NCBI GenBank assembly: GCA_034509755.1
Contig: CM067541.1
Coordinates: forward strand, 3,770,001-3,834,000
Source of the DNA: Anisodus tanguticus
Taxonomy: Eukaryota > Streptophyta > Magnoliopsida > Solanales > Solanaceae
DNA: 64,000 bases
Reading direction: 5' to 3'
A program made the translations under genes and the position numbers. Below are positions 1-11,569 of the stretch, one piece after another (the stretch's first letter is position 1; each line of letters opens with the position of its first letter). The notes beneath the pieces are model-generated. The model did no database searches and was not told the DNA's origin. It saw only the letters and a list, made by a program, of their open reading frames with translations.

Positions 1-509
1 TACGCTTTGACATGCGTTTTTTTTTATACAATAATTATGATCACATAATGACCTGTTGGCTTTTTAATTTGCACTTAAGCCTCGAGGCATGACCATTGCG
101 TCTGTCTACCGGAACTATGCTAATAGTCGAGAATTTATTGTTTAAGTTACGGTTTGACGACCGGTGCACTCTTATGTAATTTTTACATTTTGTGTTTGAG
201 GTCATCTTGCCTTAACCCAATCCAGGAATGTCACATCTAGGAACGTTTGCGCGAAATTGGAATTTAAGAAATCCAATTCGAAATAAAGAGGTTGCCTCTA
301 TTTTCGGTGTTGATGGGGAAGACATCTCAACCCCATGTAAAGGCACAAAGGTTCAAAGAACCTGCACGCATGGAGGCTCTATGGCCATGTCGTGTTATTT
401 GAAACAGTTTTACGGGGCCGTATGGCTTCCGAGTTCGATTTTGCCCCAAACATTTTTTCAATACACAACTTAAATGAAGAATGAGTGAAGACTTCTTTAT
501 TTCGTTCTT
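1..509. other. Unassigned sequence left of the copia relic
   Basis: An 81-codon frame at 228-473 (+) has no recognisable domain and no supporting context. I see no gene here. Confidence 0.4.
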
Positions 510-977
510 TCAATATTTTAGGGGATGACTCGTCCTGTAAGTACATGATCCTTTTTTGGGGTATTTACAAGATTTATAAAATAAAGCGACAGATACCCAA
601 TTATCCATAGTAAACTTTCTAACAGAGACCAAGTTTTTGATTAATTTAGGAGCATGAAGGACATTCTTTAAAACAAGTGGTGGGTTTGGTGGTGACAATT
701 TACTAGAACCATACCATTTTTTTGGAATTGAATGGGCATTTCCAACAATTATTCCATTATCATTGCTCAAATTAAAATAGGATGAGAGATTACCTTGGGA
801 GGACGTCATATGGGACGTCGCTTCAGAGTCCATATACCAATTTGAATCTGATGGATTAAGTTCGAAAATGTGTATTGCATACTCTATATCTGTTGGGTGG
901 GCCACAACTGAGTGGGCCTCCTGCCACTGGGTCGGCAGTGACCCATTTGCCACTGAACTGCTCGCTGGAATTTGCAT
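510..977 (-). pseudogene. copia protease fragment
   Basis: The segment NWYMDSEATSHMTSS aligns with the aspartic-protease active site D(T/S)GA of copia Pol. Here Gly is replaced by Glu, so the catalytic loop is altered. It is followed by the usual spacer LKNVLHAPKLIKNLVSV and then degenerates. The copy in the other copia element (11202-11216) keeps DTGAT. Confidence 0.75.
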
Positions 978-1099
978 TCTCGCCGTGGCCCAAATCCCCG
1001 GTGGCCCGAACGTTGAAAGTTGGCGGTAGCCTTTGGGTTGGCGGCAGGCCTATAGGCCGGGCCGGCCCATTTCCAATTGGGAATGGACTGGCGGTGCAG

Positions 1100-1981
1100 C
1101 CCAAGGCCACTGCCAGGCCCAGTGGCATGTCCCTCCACTGTGTTGCCCATGTTGTCCCCCGGAGTTGGTTCTGCCGCCTTGTTCACCACTACCGCCGCCG
1201 CCGAAATTTTTATTTCCACCATTTTTGTTATTTCGGTTATTACCATTCCAGTTTTATTACCATTTCGTCCTTTTTGTCCTCAGTTTTGTTGTTCAAAATT
1301 CATGGAATTATTAATGGTAGCAACAAAACTCGAATTTAGAACTGTGGCTGCCTTTTTCGCGAACCCCGCCTCTTCAAGAATTAACATGGAACGTGCTTGA
1401 TATAATAGGGGTAATGGATTACTTTGGCGAATGAGCGTTCCCACACCACTATAGGCATCGGTAAGCCCCACAACCAATTGTAGGACTAATCGGTTGTTGA
1501 TGATTGGCGAACCAACATTTTTAAGTTGGTCTGACAAAATCTTCAGGCGTTGACAATATGCCGATGCATTTGGAAAATCCGTCATATCTATGGTGGAGAA
1601 TTCTTGTTCCAATGTCACGGCGCGAGAATTTTTATTATCTTGAAAAATGTCCCACAAGCGATCCCAAGCCTCCTTTGTAGTGGAATCTGGTTCCATTATT
1701 GTGTGCAACAAATCTGAAGAGATTGTTGCGTAAATCCATCCAAGAACTGTGGCATCAAGAGTTTCCCACAGTTCCAAGTCATCACTTGTCAATGATTCCT
1801 TCCCTTTGTGATTTTCCGGTGGGATTATGTGATGAATAACCCGGTGAGAGCGACAACATATTTTGAATAGTTCTGCCCATGTTGCATAGTGAACATTTTT
1901 TATCTCAAGAGTGATGAAATATGTATTTTTATGTTTGAAACGGCTAAAGCTGGATGATAAAGGGATTTGGATTCAGACATT
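1100..1981 (-). pseudogene. copia gag remnant (UBN2-type)
   Basis: The start MSESKSLYHPALAVSNIK is readable from about 1980. One missing base near 1935 shifts the frame. The rest runs open to about 1280 and shows the UBN2/gag core: W-A-E-L-F, the segment WIYATISSDLLHTIM, AWDRLW, then LEQEFSTIDM and AYCQRLKILSDQL. The C-terminal part is low-complexity (Asn/Gly, then Pro/Trp-rich) and shifted again. It would package the retroelement RNA if intact; here it is broken. Confidence 0.75.
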
Positions 1982-2165
1982 GTTGGTTTGATGGAACAAA
2001 AATGAAGAACAATAGTGGAGAGTAAAAAAAATATTCAAAAAATTTCGGTCAAGAAGAGTTCTGGACGAAAATTTGAGAAGAATGAAGGAGAAAGAAAAAG
2101 AAATTATTTTCAGCCAATGGTAGGATAAAATTGATAAAAAAGAAAAAAAATTGGATTTTTTCTTA

Positions 2166-2179
2166 GGCTCTTGATACCA
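2166..2179 (-). other. Primer-binding site (tRNA-iMet type)
   Basis: Minus-strand TGGTATCAAGAGCC directly follows the LTR. It matches the plant copia primer site TGGTATCAGAGCC with one inserted A. Confidence 0.75.
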
Positions 2180-2401
2180 TAATAGAAGAAATATTTTTCC
2201 CAATCTATTCTTCCATATAGGGCAAATTATATACCCAATATACAATTAATTATTAGAGAAAATCAAGCCTCTAATCTTCCTAATTGATAACAATCCATAC
2301 TAATCTTCCTAATCACTAATCCCTAATAATCTTCTTACTTCTTACCATATATACAATGATACTACATTAATAATAATATCAATAATGATAATATTCTAAC
2401 A
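2180..2401 (-). repeat. 5' LTR of the truncated copia element
   Basis: On the minus strand it begins TGTTAGAATATTATCAT, like the LTR starts of the element at 9.8 kb. It is AT-rich, contains several GGAAGATTAG-type short repeats, and ends just before the primer-binding site. The terminal inverted dinucleotide is clear only at the 5' (TG) side. Confidence 0.7.
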
Positions 2402-3105
2402 CTAGTATTAATAATGTGTCATGATTTATTTTTCTAGTTGCAACGTACACTTAACGAGTAACTATCTACATTAGGCGAATCATTTCTTTATTTTAAAATC
2501 ACTACGAGAATATGGATAAATTAAGGCATTTGCAAACATAAATAAAGTCTCGAAATTCAATAACTAGCGAAATTAAAAAGGAAATAATATAAGTGTGAAA
2601 GATAGCTTGAAATCCTCCCAAGAATAGTCATGGAGCTATATAGCTTCCGAATATATATAAGATCATGGAGCTTATAGTTGTTACTATAAACAAACTATGG
2701 TTGGCTCATCTTAGCAAAATCTGCTACGCCGCTTCAAAATGAGATCAGATAAGTCCAGCAATATCATTAATATATGGATGTACAAGGAATAGTGAATGAA
2801 TATGGTGAACATATAGCATAATAAGATTATCGACCCGCTCCTCCATATTACTCCTCGGAGCAAGTCTTCCAAGATAATTATTTTTGGTACAAAACACAGC
2901 TTATGGAATTACTATAAATAACCGCAGCAAGTGAATCAGTTCAATGAATATCAACCACGACAACAAATCGCATAAGCATGCTACGTCCTCGTGTATACAA
3001 TTACTAAATCAACTCATAGACTTTACACAGATAAAACTGCTAGGCCAAGTCATAGGCCTTTCACAGATATAAGATATAACTGCTTGACTACTCCCATAAG
3101 CCCTT
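2402..3105. other. Intergenic, no gene seen
   Basis: AT-rich sequence between the copia LTR and the hAT target duplication. No coding frame or repeat with clear ends was recognised. Confidence 0.5.
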
Positions 3106-3113
3106 GAAAATAC
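3106..3113. repeat. Target-site duplication, left (hAT copy 1)
   Basis: GAAAATAC here is repeated exactly at 5887-5894 on the other side of the element. Eight bases is the hAT-superfamily duplication length. Confidence 0.95.
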
Positions 3114-3516
3114 TACGGCTGACCAACGGGGCGGGTTCGGGGCGGGTCCCGGCGGGACGGGACCCGACGGGACTGGGGAGGGAGGGACCGGTCTTCCGGC
3201 TGGACTGGCGGGATCCGCCAATGTCCCGTCCCGTTTCCGGTCCCATCGAAAAAGGGGACCGGTCTTGTCGGGGCGGGGCGGTGTCGGGTCGGGATCGTGT
3301 TTTCCGAATATTTTTTTTGCACTTAATTTAAAATAATAATATATATAAACACCTCAATAATTGAACAAGATAGTGTAATAAAAATATCCCAAGCCTATTT
3401 TTGTACCTCTTATATTACTTAATAGAAATATGATTTTTTTTGTAATACAATTTCAATATTGCAACTTTGTGGTGTTGAAAGTTGCAAATAACATAGTAAA
3501 ATTGTAATTAAAAAAA

Positions 3517-5460
3517 TCACATATTTATAAACACATTTTCTAGTTTCTTCACAATGTCTTGTGGTTCTTCGTTTGGAATTGGAATTTGTTGATCAAATTG
3601 CTCGACGTCGCTTCCACCTCCGTCGGATAAGATTTCGTTGTAGTTTTCATCGTCTTCTTCGTTGATCTCCAGTTGACCGCACCTTCTACGCTCTGCTCGT
3701 ATCCAAACTCTGAATAAAACTGCAATCTCCAAGCTGTCTCCCGCTAATGAGTGTATGTGTTCTCCTATTTGAAATCTTCCGGCAGAAAAAACGCTTTCAG
3801 ACACTGTTGATGATGCTTGAATGTTCATCACATCTCTGACCATCTTTGATAGTGTCGGAAATGTCTTATCATTCTCCCTCCAGTATTTCAGCAAGTCTTC
3901 ACGTCTTTCTTCATTGAAAACTACTTGGTACGGTACAACACCCTGCAAAACAAAAATATCAAACTCGCTAACTTGATTTGTAGTGGTACCACTAAACATT
4001 CTATTTCTAAGGCTTTCAATACTAGCCGCAGAAACAACATGTCTTTTTTGACGTTGTATTGAAGAAGAAGAAGAAGAAGAAGGAGAAGGAGAAGGAGAAG
4101 GAGAAGGAGAAGGAGAAGGAGAAGGAGAAGGAGAAGGAGAAGGAGAAGGAAGAAGGAAGAAGAAGGAAGAAGAAGGAAGAAGAAGGAAGAAGAAGGAGGT
4201 ATGGAAGTCGGTTGGTTGCTAGCACTTTTTTGTTGGTAATGCGTATATACTTTTTTACATTCATCGTGTATGTTGTACAAAACTTCTTCTTTAGTTGGTT
4301 CCTTAGGTGGTTGGTCATTTGGATTTTTTGGAGTTGGAGGTGGAAGTACTGCTATGCAATCATAAATAGTTTCAATAAGTGCTTTACAACAGTCTATTTT
4401 AATAGTCGAATTTAATACAACACCAATAATATAAATAGTGGGAATAGGAAAAAAAATTAATTTGATAAACATTTTTTTAATAGGTGCCTTATAAGATGGT
4501 TTTCCCATATATTCACTAAGTAATAAAAATATTAGAGCTATATAAAATAACATAGTTGAAATAGTAGGATAATAAATACCGAAAAATTCTTTAGTAGCTT
4601 GAAATTTTTTCTCTAAAAATACAATAAGTTCTGATTTTTTTTCCTAATCGTTATCTATAACCATATCAGTTGGATTTCGATTATGGGCGTTAAAAGTAGT
4701 TGTTCATATAAAGAATTTCACCTAGTCGCTACTTCTATGGGATTTTTTCTATAAGGTAGTCCATAATCGTGACAGGTTATTTATATTCTTTTTTTTCTTT
4801 GTATTTTATTACCTCTAAAAATAAAGTTTATAGCAAATTGTACTTTATTAAGAATGTCTTCAAAAAGTGATAGACCATCATTTACAACTAAGTTATAAAT
4901 ATGACACACACATTTTATATGAAAATGATTAGGAAAAAATGGAGTTAAAAGATCTTTTAAAAGTCTAATAGCATAATTATTAGAAGAAACATTATCTAAC
5001 ATAATAGTCATTATTTTGTGAGTTATACCATAATAATTGCAAATTTGATGAATATTTTCTGCAATAAAATTTTCAGTGTGTCTATCATCAATATATCTAT
5101 ATGCTAAAATACGTTTTTTCATAGACCATTTATAATCTATCAAATGACATGTTACAGTTAAATAATCATGGCCGTTACTACGGCCTATATCAGACGTGAT
5201 AGATACTTTGCCAGGAAAATGATATAATGAATAACGTAAATATTGTTGATATTCATGTGCAAATTTAAAAACGTCTCTCTTAACAGTTGATCTAGGAAAA
5301 TCGTTAAAAGAAAGATTATACATATATCTAATGTAATGAATAAAACTAGGAGATGAAGGAAATGAAAAAAGGCAAACCCTCCACCGCAACTAATTTTGCT
5401 ATTGCTTCTCTATCTCTATGTTTATCGTATTTAGGGCCTACAATTTCCCCCGTCATCGAG
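3517..5460 (-). pseudogene. hAT transposase remnant (BED finger deleted)
   Basis: Minus-strand segments in order: the RNase H-like catalytic core (4781-5460, with ITSDIG, YKWSMKKRIL, IMTIMLDNVSSNN and FHIKCVCHIYN), a middle part in shifted frame (3921-4780), and the C-terminal hAT dimerisation region (3517-3999, with YWRENDKTFPTLSKMVRDV and SESVFSAGRFQIG). It ends with an acidic tail. Stops and frameshifts separate the parts. The nearest named relatives I know are RICESLEEPER/DAYSLEEPER-like proteins. Confidence 0.9.
4059..4197 (+). repeat. (GAA/GGAGAA)n microsatellite inside transposase
   Basis: About 140 bp of GAA, GAAGGA and GGAAGAA units. The same place in copies 2 and 3 has only a short TCTTCTTC tract encoding a few serines (IPSSSSSTQ), so the array has expanded from a coding serine run in this copy. 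Confidence 0.9.
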
Positions 5461-5668
5461 TTAATTTGATAATAATGAGCAAAGAAATATAATATTTAGT
5501 AGGCAATGTAGAATTGTAGAGAGAGATATTGAGAGATTGTTGGAAGATTTGAGAAAGATGAAGGGAAAATGAGGTATTTATAGTTGGAAAATTGAGTTAA
5601 AGTGTAAATATATTAACTTAGGGATTAAAAATAAATATTAAGAGGGTAGGGGGTTGGAGGAGGCAAAA

Positions 5669-5728
5669 AATGGCCGTTGAACAACGGCCAAAATATAAAA
5701 TGGTCGTTGTGCAACAACCATTTTTTGC
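5669..5728. repeat. Paired subterminal hairpins of hAT copy 1
   Basis: Two adjacent palindromic units, one built on TGGCCGTTG/CAACGGCCA and one on TGGTCGTTG/CAACAACCA. The same pair is found in copies 2 and 3. Such subterminal repeats are often transposase-binding sites in hAT elements; that role is inferred. Confidence 0.75.
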
Positions 5729-5792
5729 AAAGGGGATCGGGGCGGGTCAGGCGGTATCGGGCCTGGGGCGGGACGAGCCCATGTCTTGTCCA

Positions 5793-5805
5793 GGGTTCGA
5801 GTCCC
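5793..5805 (+). promoter_or_regulatory. Pol III B-box-like motif in hAT arm
   Basis: GGGTTCGAGTCCC matches the tRNA T-arm/B-box pattern GGTTCGANTCC and is followed by a run of T. The motif recurs at the equivalent place in copies 2 and 3. Function is not shown. Confidence 0.5.
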
Positions 5806-5886
5806 ATTTTTTTTTTTTTTTGGCGGAATCGAGAAAGGGTCGGGTCGGGTCGGGATCGTGCCGACCCGACCCACTGGTCAGCCCTA

Positions 5887-5894
5887 GAAAATAC
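5887..5894. repeat. Target-site duplication, right (hAT copy 1)
   Basis: GAAAATAC, identical to 3106-3113. Confidence 0.95.
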
Positions 5895-6867
5895 TAATGA
5901 CTAAAGCAAATCCTAGCCTTGGCCGATAGGATATGGCTGAACCTACAACATGTTATAAGAATCAAACTAATGAGCTTAATTAAAGTAAGTCAACATTTAG
6001 CACACACAATTAACATCAATTAATAATAAACTTTCATAGATTAAATCAATAGCACGTACAACGTTATACATCCCTAGCATGCTTCAATCAATGAAATAAT
6101 ATAGGATGTCATGCTCAATTTATAATTTAAATCATGTTTAAATTATGATATTACATCTCATCAATATCATGTTATAACTGTGGGAAAGTATAACAATTAA
6201 CATATAAGAATAGCTCTAAATATCATACATGTCTTAGTACGTGGTCGATCAACAACATACTAGGTAGTCTCAAAGTAAGCTATACACGTTACAAATCATG
6301 ATTTTTGGAAAGCAAGCAATTCTAATTTAAAGTCTCACTTATTTTGAAATCGATAAGCTTACTTCACTTGAAATGTCCAAATCCACCAAGACGACTTTTA
6401 ACAGCCTCAATCTATGCAAAATATTAAATAACACATTAAAATTAAGTTAGGTGAAATATTTCTATAATTTTTTGACAAGTCAAAGTCAACCCTCAATCAA
6501 AATAGTCAAATCCCAAAATAAGTTATAGAGTCGGATTATCTATGAGCATACGATTCCATTTCTATAATCATGTTTGAATTTTGACTTAGATTGCTAGGTG
6601 ACATCCCAAATTTTCTTCTAGAACTAGGTCTAAAATATTCCCCCAACATAACTTCTCAAATCTCATATCTTTATGGTCCAAATCGAATCATTTTTTTTTT
6701 ATAATCAACAAAGGTCATAAAGAATCTATGCCATATATTTTTAGGTTAAAACTACTCCATTTAAAATTACCACAAGCTTCAAATATAGCAAAATAGAAAA
6801 AGAATATGATGTTTACTTAAAGATTCCTTTGATGGTATATTTTATCGTCACTGTATTTATTTATCAT
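5895..6867. other. Intergenic, no gene seen
   Basis: AT-rich with many short stops in all frames. No family recognised. Confidence 0.5.
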
Positions 6868-7270
6868 CACTTAAATCACAATCATCATCATCATCATCAC
6901 CATTAGTATAAATCACTGTCAGTTATCGCGCAATCATTATTGACAAACACCTTCACCACCTGTCAGTATATCACCAACAACTCTACGATCAACTTCTATG
7001 ATCAACTATCATTGTCAGCCACCGTTACTATTAGCTACCATCCACTGGGTGCTATCACCAACAACTTTTATCATCAACCTTAATCACACAATTACTATCG
7101 TCAATCACTACCATTGGCTTTCAATTCACAACATAACCATTGCCCAATCACCTCCTATCATTAGCTATTGTTATACATCAATCATCGATGTCCATCACCA
7201 TGCACACCTCAAGCTACAACAACATAACCATTAACGCCAATCTTCTCTACCAATGACAACCATACTCAGC
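6868..7270 (+). repeat. Degenerate ATC/ACC-rich simple-sequence tract
   Basis: Irregular CAT, CAC and CAA triplets, including a clean (ATC)n core near 6880. It resembles the core of the TIR element at 27419-28551, so it may be a relic of the same family. Its apparent 78-codon frame is a by-product of the repeat. Confidence 0.7.
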
Positions 7271-8099
7271 CTCTATCTTGCAATCATAATATAACACCTC
7301 GTACCTTTGACGTTAAGATACATCATAGCAAATTCATACAAGCTTGAAGGAATTAAAGTCATTCATGAGGTTATAGAAAATTTATGAAAATGTTATTGTA
7401 AGATCCTGTAAATTTGATAATGGTGATACTGTTAGAAGTTATTTTTATATGATATATAATTTGTAAATATCTTGCTCTTTATAAAATATTAGTGAGTGTA
7501 TTGGTTTTATAACGGTTTAATAATTTAATAGCAGTGCTTTAGGAATGGGACAAATATATTTCACCTCCTCCATGTGTTCCCACGTGCACATGTCTAATGG
7601 ATAGATATACACATACTAGTATATTAATTAAGTAATAGAGGATTCTTGAAGATTAAAATAAGCAAGAGATAGTGGGCTGCATAACTTCTTCTTTCTTTAT
7701 ATATATATATAACCATTATATGGGTAGTATGTTCTGGAGGTGGTTTGCTCCAAGTGCTAGAATATATGTCTAAGTTGGGGATTCTCTCTATCATATTTAT
7801 ATTAAATAACGAACAAGTGCATTAATTTGTAACAATATATTCTTCCTCTTCCTTATATTACTAAGTACATCAATCCAGTTTATGTTCTCTTCCTCTTTTC
7901 AAGATCAAGCGAAGTTATCTTCCTCCATCGATTTCAAGATTATAACATAGATCTCCCTTCGGAAAATCCGTGATACTAAATAGAAGCTCATTTCCCCGTC
8001 TTGTGGTTGATTGGGAGAGTTCTTTGAAGTGAAAAAACCTCAGGTTAGAGCTACTCTTGGTGATTGAGATTAAGCTGCGCTGAGGATTGAATACGACGT
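7271..8099. other. Probable retroelement-derived spacer
   Basis: Begins near a TAACACCTCGTAC sequence that looks like an LTR start, followed by AT-rich DNA with a short (TA)n at about 7699. It leads into the gypsy-like remnant. No coding sequence seen. Confidence 0.35.
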
Positions 8100-9117
8100 G
8101 TCGACGAGTAGGACAACGAAAGATATGTGAAGGTTGTCCCTTCTTTTTTTTGGTATGAACCCATTATCAGTAAGAGTCAAACGAGTGTATACGAGAAGAG
8201 TAATTCGTAGAGTTTCTATATCTCTATGATTCCATCTTACTTGTGTTGAAATCATCCCTCGTCGAGAGTTTATATTCAGTTAGCGTATATCATATCTAGT
8301 TGAGGAACAGAGAGTATATCATGCATATCATTTAGGGCATCATTGCATATATTTGCCTTTGGGGCTATACAGAGATACAATTGCCTTCGGGGCTATACAA
8401 AGATACATTTGTTCACAAAGAGATACATTTGCCTTCGGGGCTATATAGAGATACAATTTGCCTTCGGGGCTATTTATGTTTAACTTTGGGGCTATGCACG
8501 ACCTTTAGGTCACCCACGTTGCCTTCGGGGCTATGCACTTACACACGGGACACTATATGAGACCAACCAGTTTATATTCAATATCTCATACATGACATGA
8601 GACAGAGACAGTTAGATATGTTTTCAGATTACTATTGACTCTCAGTTTTTATTCAGTATATCATGACAGACAGAGACACTACCGCAGTAGACAGTGTCGA
8701 GTATCAGCGTGATTGGTAAGCTCCACTTCATCTAGAGTTACCAGGTCCAGAATTGATATTGTTTTGTGTATATAGAGAAAATGGGTAGGTCGGGGCCCTG
8801 TCCCGACCATAATATGATTTGATCGTTTTAGAGGCTTGTAGACGTATTCTGTATATTCAGGGGTCCGGACCACATTATGATTTGATCATTTTAGAGGCTT
8901 GTAGACGTATCGTGTATATTTAGTATATCAGTATGATGGCCTTGTCAGCCCTTATTTATATCTTGCTTTGGGTTTTGTTGTTTGCATAGACATATTTCGG
9001 CTTTGCCGGTCAACATTATTGTACGCATGTGTAGAGTTTGTAAGTTATAGATGGTACGCTCGGGGTCAAGTAAGGCATCGGGTGCTAGCCACACCTCTTC
9101 AGATTTGGGGCATGACA
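8100..9117 (+). mobile_element. Gypsy-like LTR/3' region remnant, copy A
   Basis: Two blocks correspond, inverted, to the sequence at 32612-33960: the block around AAGCTCCACTTC..GGTAGGTCGGGGCC (8720-8800), and the terminal GGGGCATGACAC (9107-9118), which mirrors the TGTCACACCCC start of the other copy. The region has no coding capacity. I assign it to an LTR-type element from this terminus and from general resemblance to Solanaceae gypsy ends; the exact family is not established. Confidence 0.55.
8330..8540 (+). repeat. Minisatellite: GCCTTCGGGGCTAT units
   Basis: At least six units of TTGCCTTCGGGGCTAT, or close variants of it, with variable GAGATACA-type spacers. It sits inside the gypsy-like remnant at a place where the other copy has a different short tandem array (33270-33385). 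Confidence 0.85.
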
Positions 9118-9463
9118 CATAATCGTCGATAGCTACAGCTATCAACTGTCAAAATTGCTAACTTTAAGAGTGTGCATCAAACACACAATACACTTTATAG
9201 TTTATACCACACCGTGTAAATTAATTTTTTAATAATATATTGTGGATATAATATTTCATATCTGTTTATTCTTAAATAAAATATATTTCATACACGTTAA
9301 GATGTCGAGAAAAATAAATCTTGATTATTCGTGTTCAAATCTATATTTGAATCTTAATAAAAAAAATTAATCTTTATAGAAACAAATTGGGTGCAAGTCC
9401 ACATAATTGATGATTCAAATATTTAATCAAAAAAATGAGAATCATGATTAAAGAAAAATATCA
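9118..9463. other. Intergenic, no gene seen
   Basis: AT-rich sequence between the gypsy-like remnant and a Stowaway-type MITE. Confidence 0.5.
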
Positions 9464-9465
9464 TA

Positions 9466-9712
9466 TTCCCACCATTTCAAAATGTTTGTCTCGTTTTGAC
9501 TTGATACGAAATTTAAGAAAGTAAAGATGAATTTTGAATCTTGTGATTTTAAATTAAAGATATGAAGAATATATAAAAATGGCTTTTAATCTTGTGATCT
9601 TAAACATATTATGTGAAAAATTGAAATTAAAGAGTTGTCAAAAAAGGGAAGAGGCAAACATTTTGAAACGGACCAAAAAGTAAAATAGACAAATATTTTG
9701 AAACGGAGGGAG
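9466..9712. mobile_element. Stowaway-type MITE
   Basis: A 247-bp element between TA dinucleotides (9464-9465, 9713-9714). The right terminus reversed is CTCCCTCCGTTTCAAAATAT. The left terminus TTCCCACCATTTCAAAATGT is its degenerate partner. No coding sequence. The family is related to Tc1/mariner elements. Confidence 0.8.
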
Positions 9713-9787
9713 TAGTATTTTACTAGTACTCATACTAATAGTGTCCATTGAACATAATTAGAAAAACCACGCTTTTCTTTCCCCTTC

Positions 9788-9792
9788 AAAAC
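9788..9792. repeat. Target-site duplication, left (copia 2)
   Basis: AAAAC, repeated at 17504-17508 beyond the 3' LTR. Five bases is the usual copia duplication length. Confidence 0.85.
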
Positions 9793-9925
9793 TGATGAAT
9801 ATTACCATATCTTGTATATTATCATTGATAGAATATTATCATATTTTGTATATCTTTTATATTAGGTAAATTTATATTTCAATTGTAATTAGGAAAATTT
9901 AGTTACCTAGTTTTTAATTATGTAA

Positions 9926-9960
<35 letters not shown>

Positions 9961-9998
9961 ACACAATAATCAATGAAAGGAGGGAACATATTCCTACG
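9793..9998 (+). repeat. 5' LTR of copia 2
   Basis: Starts TGATGAATATTACCATATC and ends TTCCTACG. It aligns along its length with 17354-17503. A (TA)n run at about 9928-9957 makes it longer than the 3' LTR. Confidence 0.85.
9928..9957. repeat. (TA)n microsatellite in LTR
   Basis: About 14 TA units within the 5' LTR, absent from the 3' LTR. Confidence 0.9.
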
Positions 9999-10011
9999 TA
10001 GTATCAGAAGT
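9999..10011 (+). other. Degenerate primer-binding site
   Basis: TAGTATCAGAAGT follows the LTR directly. It differs from the consensus TGGTATCAGAGCC at several positions, as expected in an old copy. Confidence 0.6.
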
Positions 10012-10110
10012 CAAACCCTGACTTCTTTTTCTCTCTAAGTCGTCGTCCCCCCCTCCTCGGCAACCCTATCCCTTCTTTGTTCGACTCTCGTCTCTTCTTC
10101 TCCAATTTTC

Positions 10111-11190
10111 AATGGCTGAACAACCTAAATTCTATCATGCTCTTGCAGTTTACAACATCAAGAATTTCATTCCCCCATAACTCTTGAGATGGAAAAAGTT
10201 CAGTATTCATCTTGGACGGAATTATTTAAGATTCATTGTCGTATATACAAAGTCATCGACCATATTATCCCTTCAAAATCAAAGCCCCTAGAAAGACCTA
10301 ATGCGTCTAAGAATAAACTTTGGTCCCGCTTAGATGCGGTTGTCCTACAATGGATCTACGGCATGATCTCGAACGATCTATTGCATACAATCATTGAAAT
10401 CGATGCCACAACACGACAAACGTGGGAGCGATTTGAAAGTATTTTTCATGACAACAAGACACAACGTGCCTTGTATCTGGAAAATCCATTTTAGGCCATT
10501 ATGCAGGACGATTTTCCTAATGCGTCGACATATTGTAAAGAACTTAAGATGATTGGCGATCAACTCTCCAACGTCGGTGCACCGGTCATTAATCAATGAT
10601 TGGTGATGCAACTTATTACGGGTTTGAATGAAAATTATAACGGCGTCGCTACCATCCTCCAACAAAACATGACATTAACTCTGTTCTATCAGGCTCGTTC
10701 AAGACTCATTCTTGAAGAAACCCAAGAAACAAAGCAGGCAGCGACTAATTCCGCATTTCGTATCCACCGGTAGCAATCATACTGACCCGAGAGGCTCGGC
10801 TCCCGCCCCATCCGACATGTGGCTCACATTTTCGGAATAACAACAAAGGAAGAAATTCCGAGAACAACAACGAAAATAGTGGTAGCGGCGGCAGGAGGTA
10901 GCCCCCGCCGGCTGGCAACCACCAACAGCGGCAACAACAGTGGCAGCAGCCTCCGTCGTGGGTTGCCTACCCGCCATAGGCTATGTGGGCCCCACAGGCA
11001 TGGATTGTTCCACCTTGCCCCTACCCGACATCCTTCTGAGCCCAACCTCCTGCCCGACAGACCCAGTCTAGCTTCATCGGCGCACGTCCACAACAGGCAT
11101 ACAGTGCACCGGTTTCTCCTCCTTCAACCTACGCACCGACGGATATTGAGGCAGTTATGAACACGATGTCTCTCAACGTTCCTAACAACA
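10111..11190 (+). pseudogene. copia gag remnant
   Basis: Starts MAEQPKFYHALAVYNIKNFI. A single-base loss near 10178 shifts the frame. The UBN2-type core follows (WTELFKIHCRIYKVIDHIIP, WIYGMISNDLLHTIIE, TWERFESIF), with in-frame stops at 10492-10494 and 10597-10599 before NVGAPVIN and LTLFYQARSRLILEE. The tail is Asn/Gly-rich then Pro-rich. No CCHC knuckle was identified. Confidence 0.85.
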
Positions 11191-11400
11191 GTTGGTACAT
11201 GGACACTGGCGCCACATCTCATATGACGTCATCCCAAGGTACTCTCTCGTCTTATTTCAATATAAGCAATTTAAATCATAATATAATTGTTGGTAGTGAA
11301 AAAGAGAGGTTATGAACAATCATATCTTTCCCCACCACAACCCCTGTTATCCTTTAAAATGTACTCCGTACCCCGAAACTTATCAAAAATATAATCTATG
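11191..11400 (+). pseudogene. copia protease remnant
   Basis: The aspartic-protease motif DTGAT (11202-11216) is followed by SHMTSSQGTLSSYFNISN. The frame breaks soon afterwards. Confidence 0.85.
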
Positions 11401-11569
11401 TGCATCATTTCACAACCGATAATAATATTTTCCTTAAATTTGATCCTTTTGATTTTTCTGTGAAGGACCTTATCACAGGGATGCGAATACTGAGATGTGA
11501 TAGCACCGGGGACCTTTATCCTATCACCACATATGTCAGTCATCCAGCCTCCTCTCCATTAACCTTTGC

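Larger units (their letters stand above)
510..2401 (-). mobile_element. Truncated Ty1/copia LTR retrotransposon (5' LTR, PBS, gag, protease only)
   Basis: Read on the minus strand, the element has one LTR (about 2401 down to 2180), a primer-binding site resembling the initiator-Met tRNA site, a gag start near 1980, a gag core and a retropepsin-like segment. Homology stops near 510, so integrase, reverse transcriptase, RNase H and the 3' LTR are missing. Gag and protease segments closely resemble those of the copia element at 9793-17503, including the stretch WYMD(S/T)(E/G)ATSHMTSSQG, so both belong to one lineage. No target duplication can be shown because the far end is lost. A relic. Confidence 0.85.
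3114..5886 (-). mobile_element. hAT DNA transposon, copy 1 (internally deleted)
   Basis: A 2773-bp element bounded by imperfect TIRs (left TACGGCTGACCA, right end reversed TAGGGCTGACCA) and by a perfect 8-bp duplication. The ends are about 200 bp of very GC-rich CGGG/GACC sequence, while the interior is AT-rich and encodes transposase remnants on the minus strand. Compared with copy 3, the part between the 5' leader and the catalytic region is missing (junction near 5480-5500). The BED finger is therefore gone and about 0.85 kb has been deleted. It is non-autonomous. Confidence 0.95.

Noticed and set aside
875..1400. Open frames on the plus strand of the copia relic
   Set aside because: Antisense shadows of the low-complexity gag tail; no start context or domain.
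8330..8540. Repeat array considered as CRISPR
   Set aside because: Units are diverged, spacers are variants of one sequence rather than unique, there are no cas genes, and the context is a plant retroelement.
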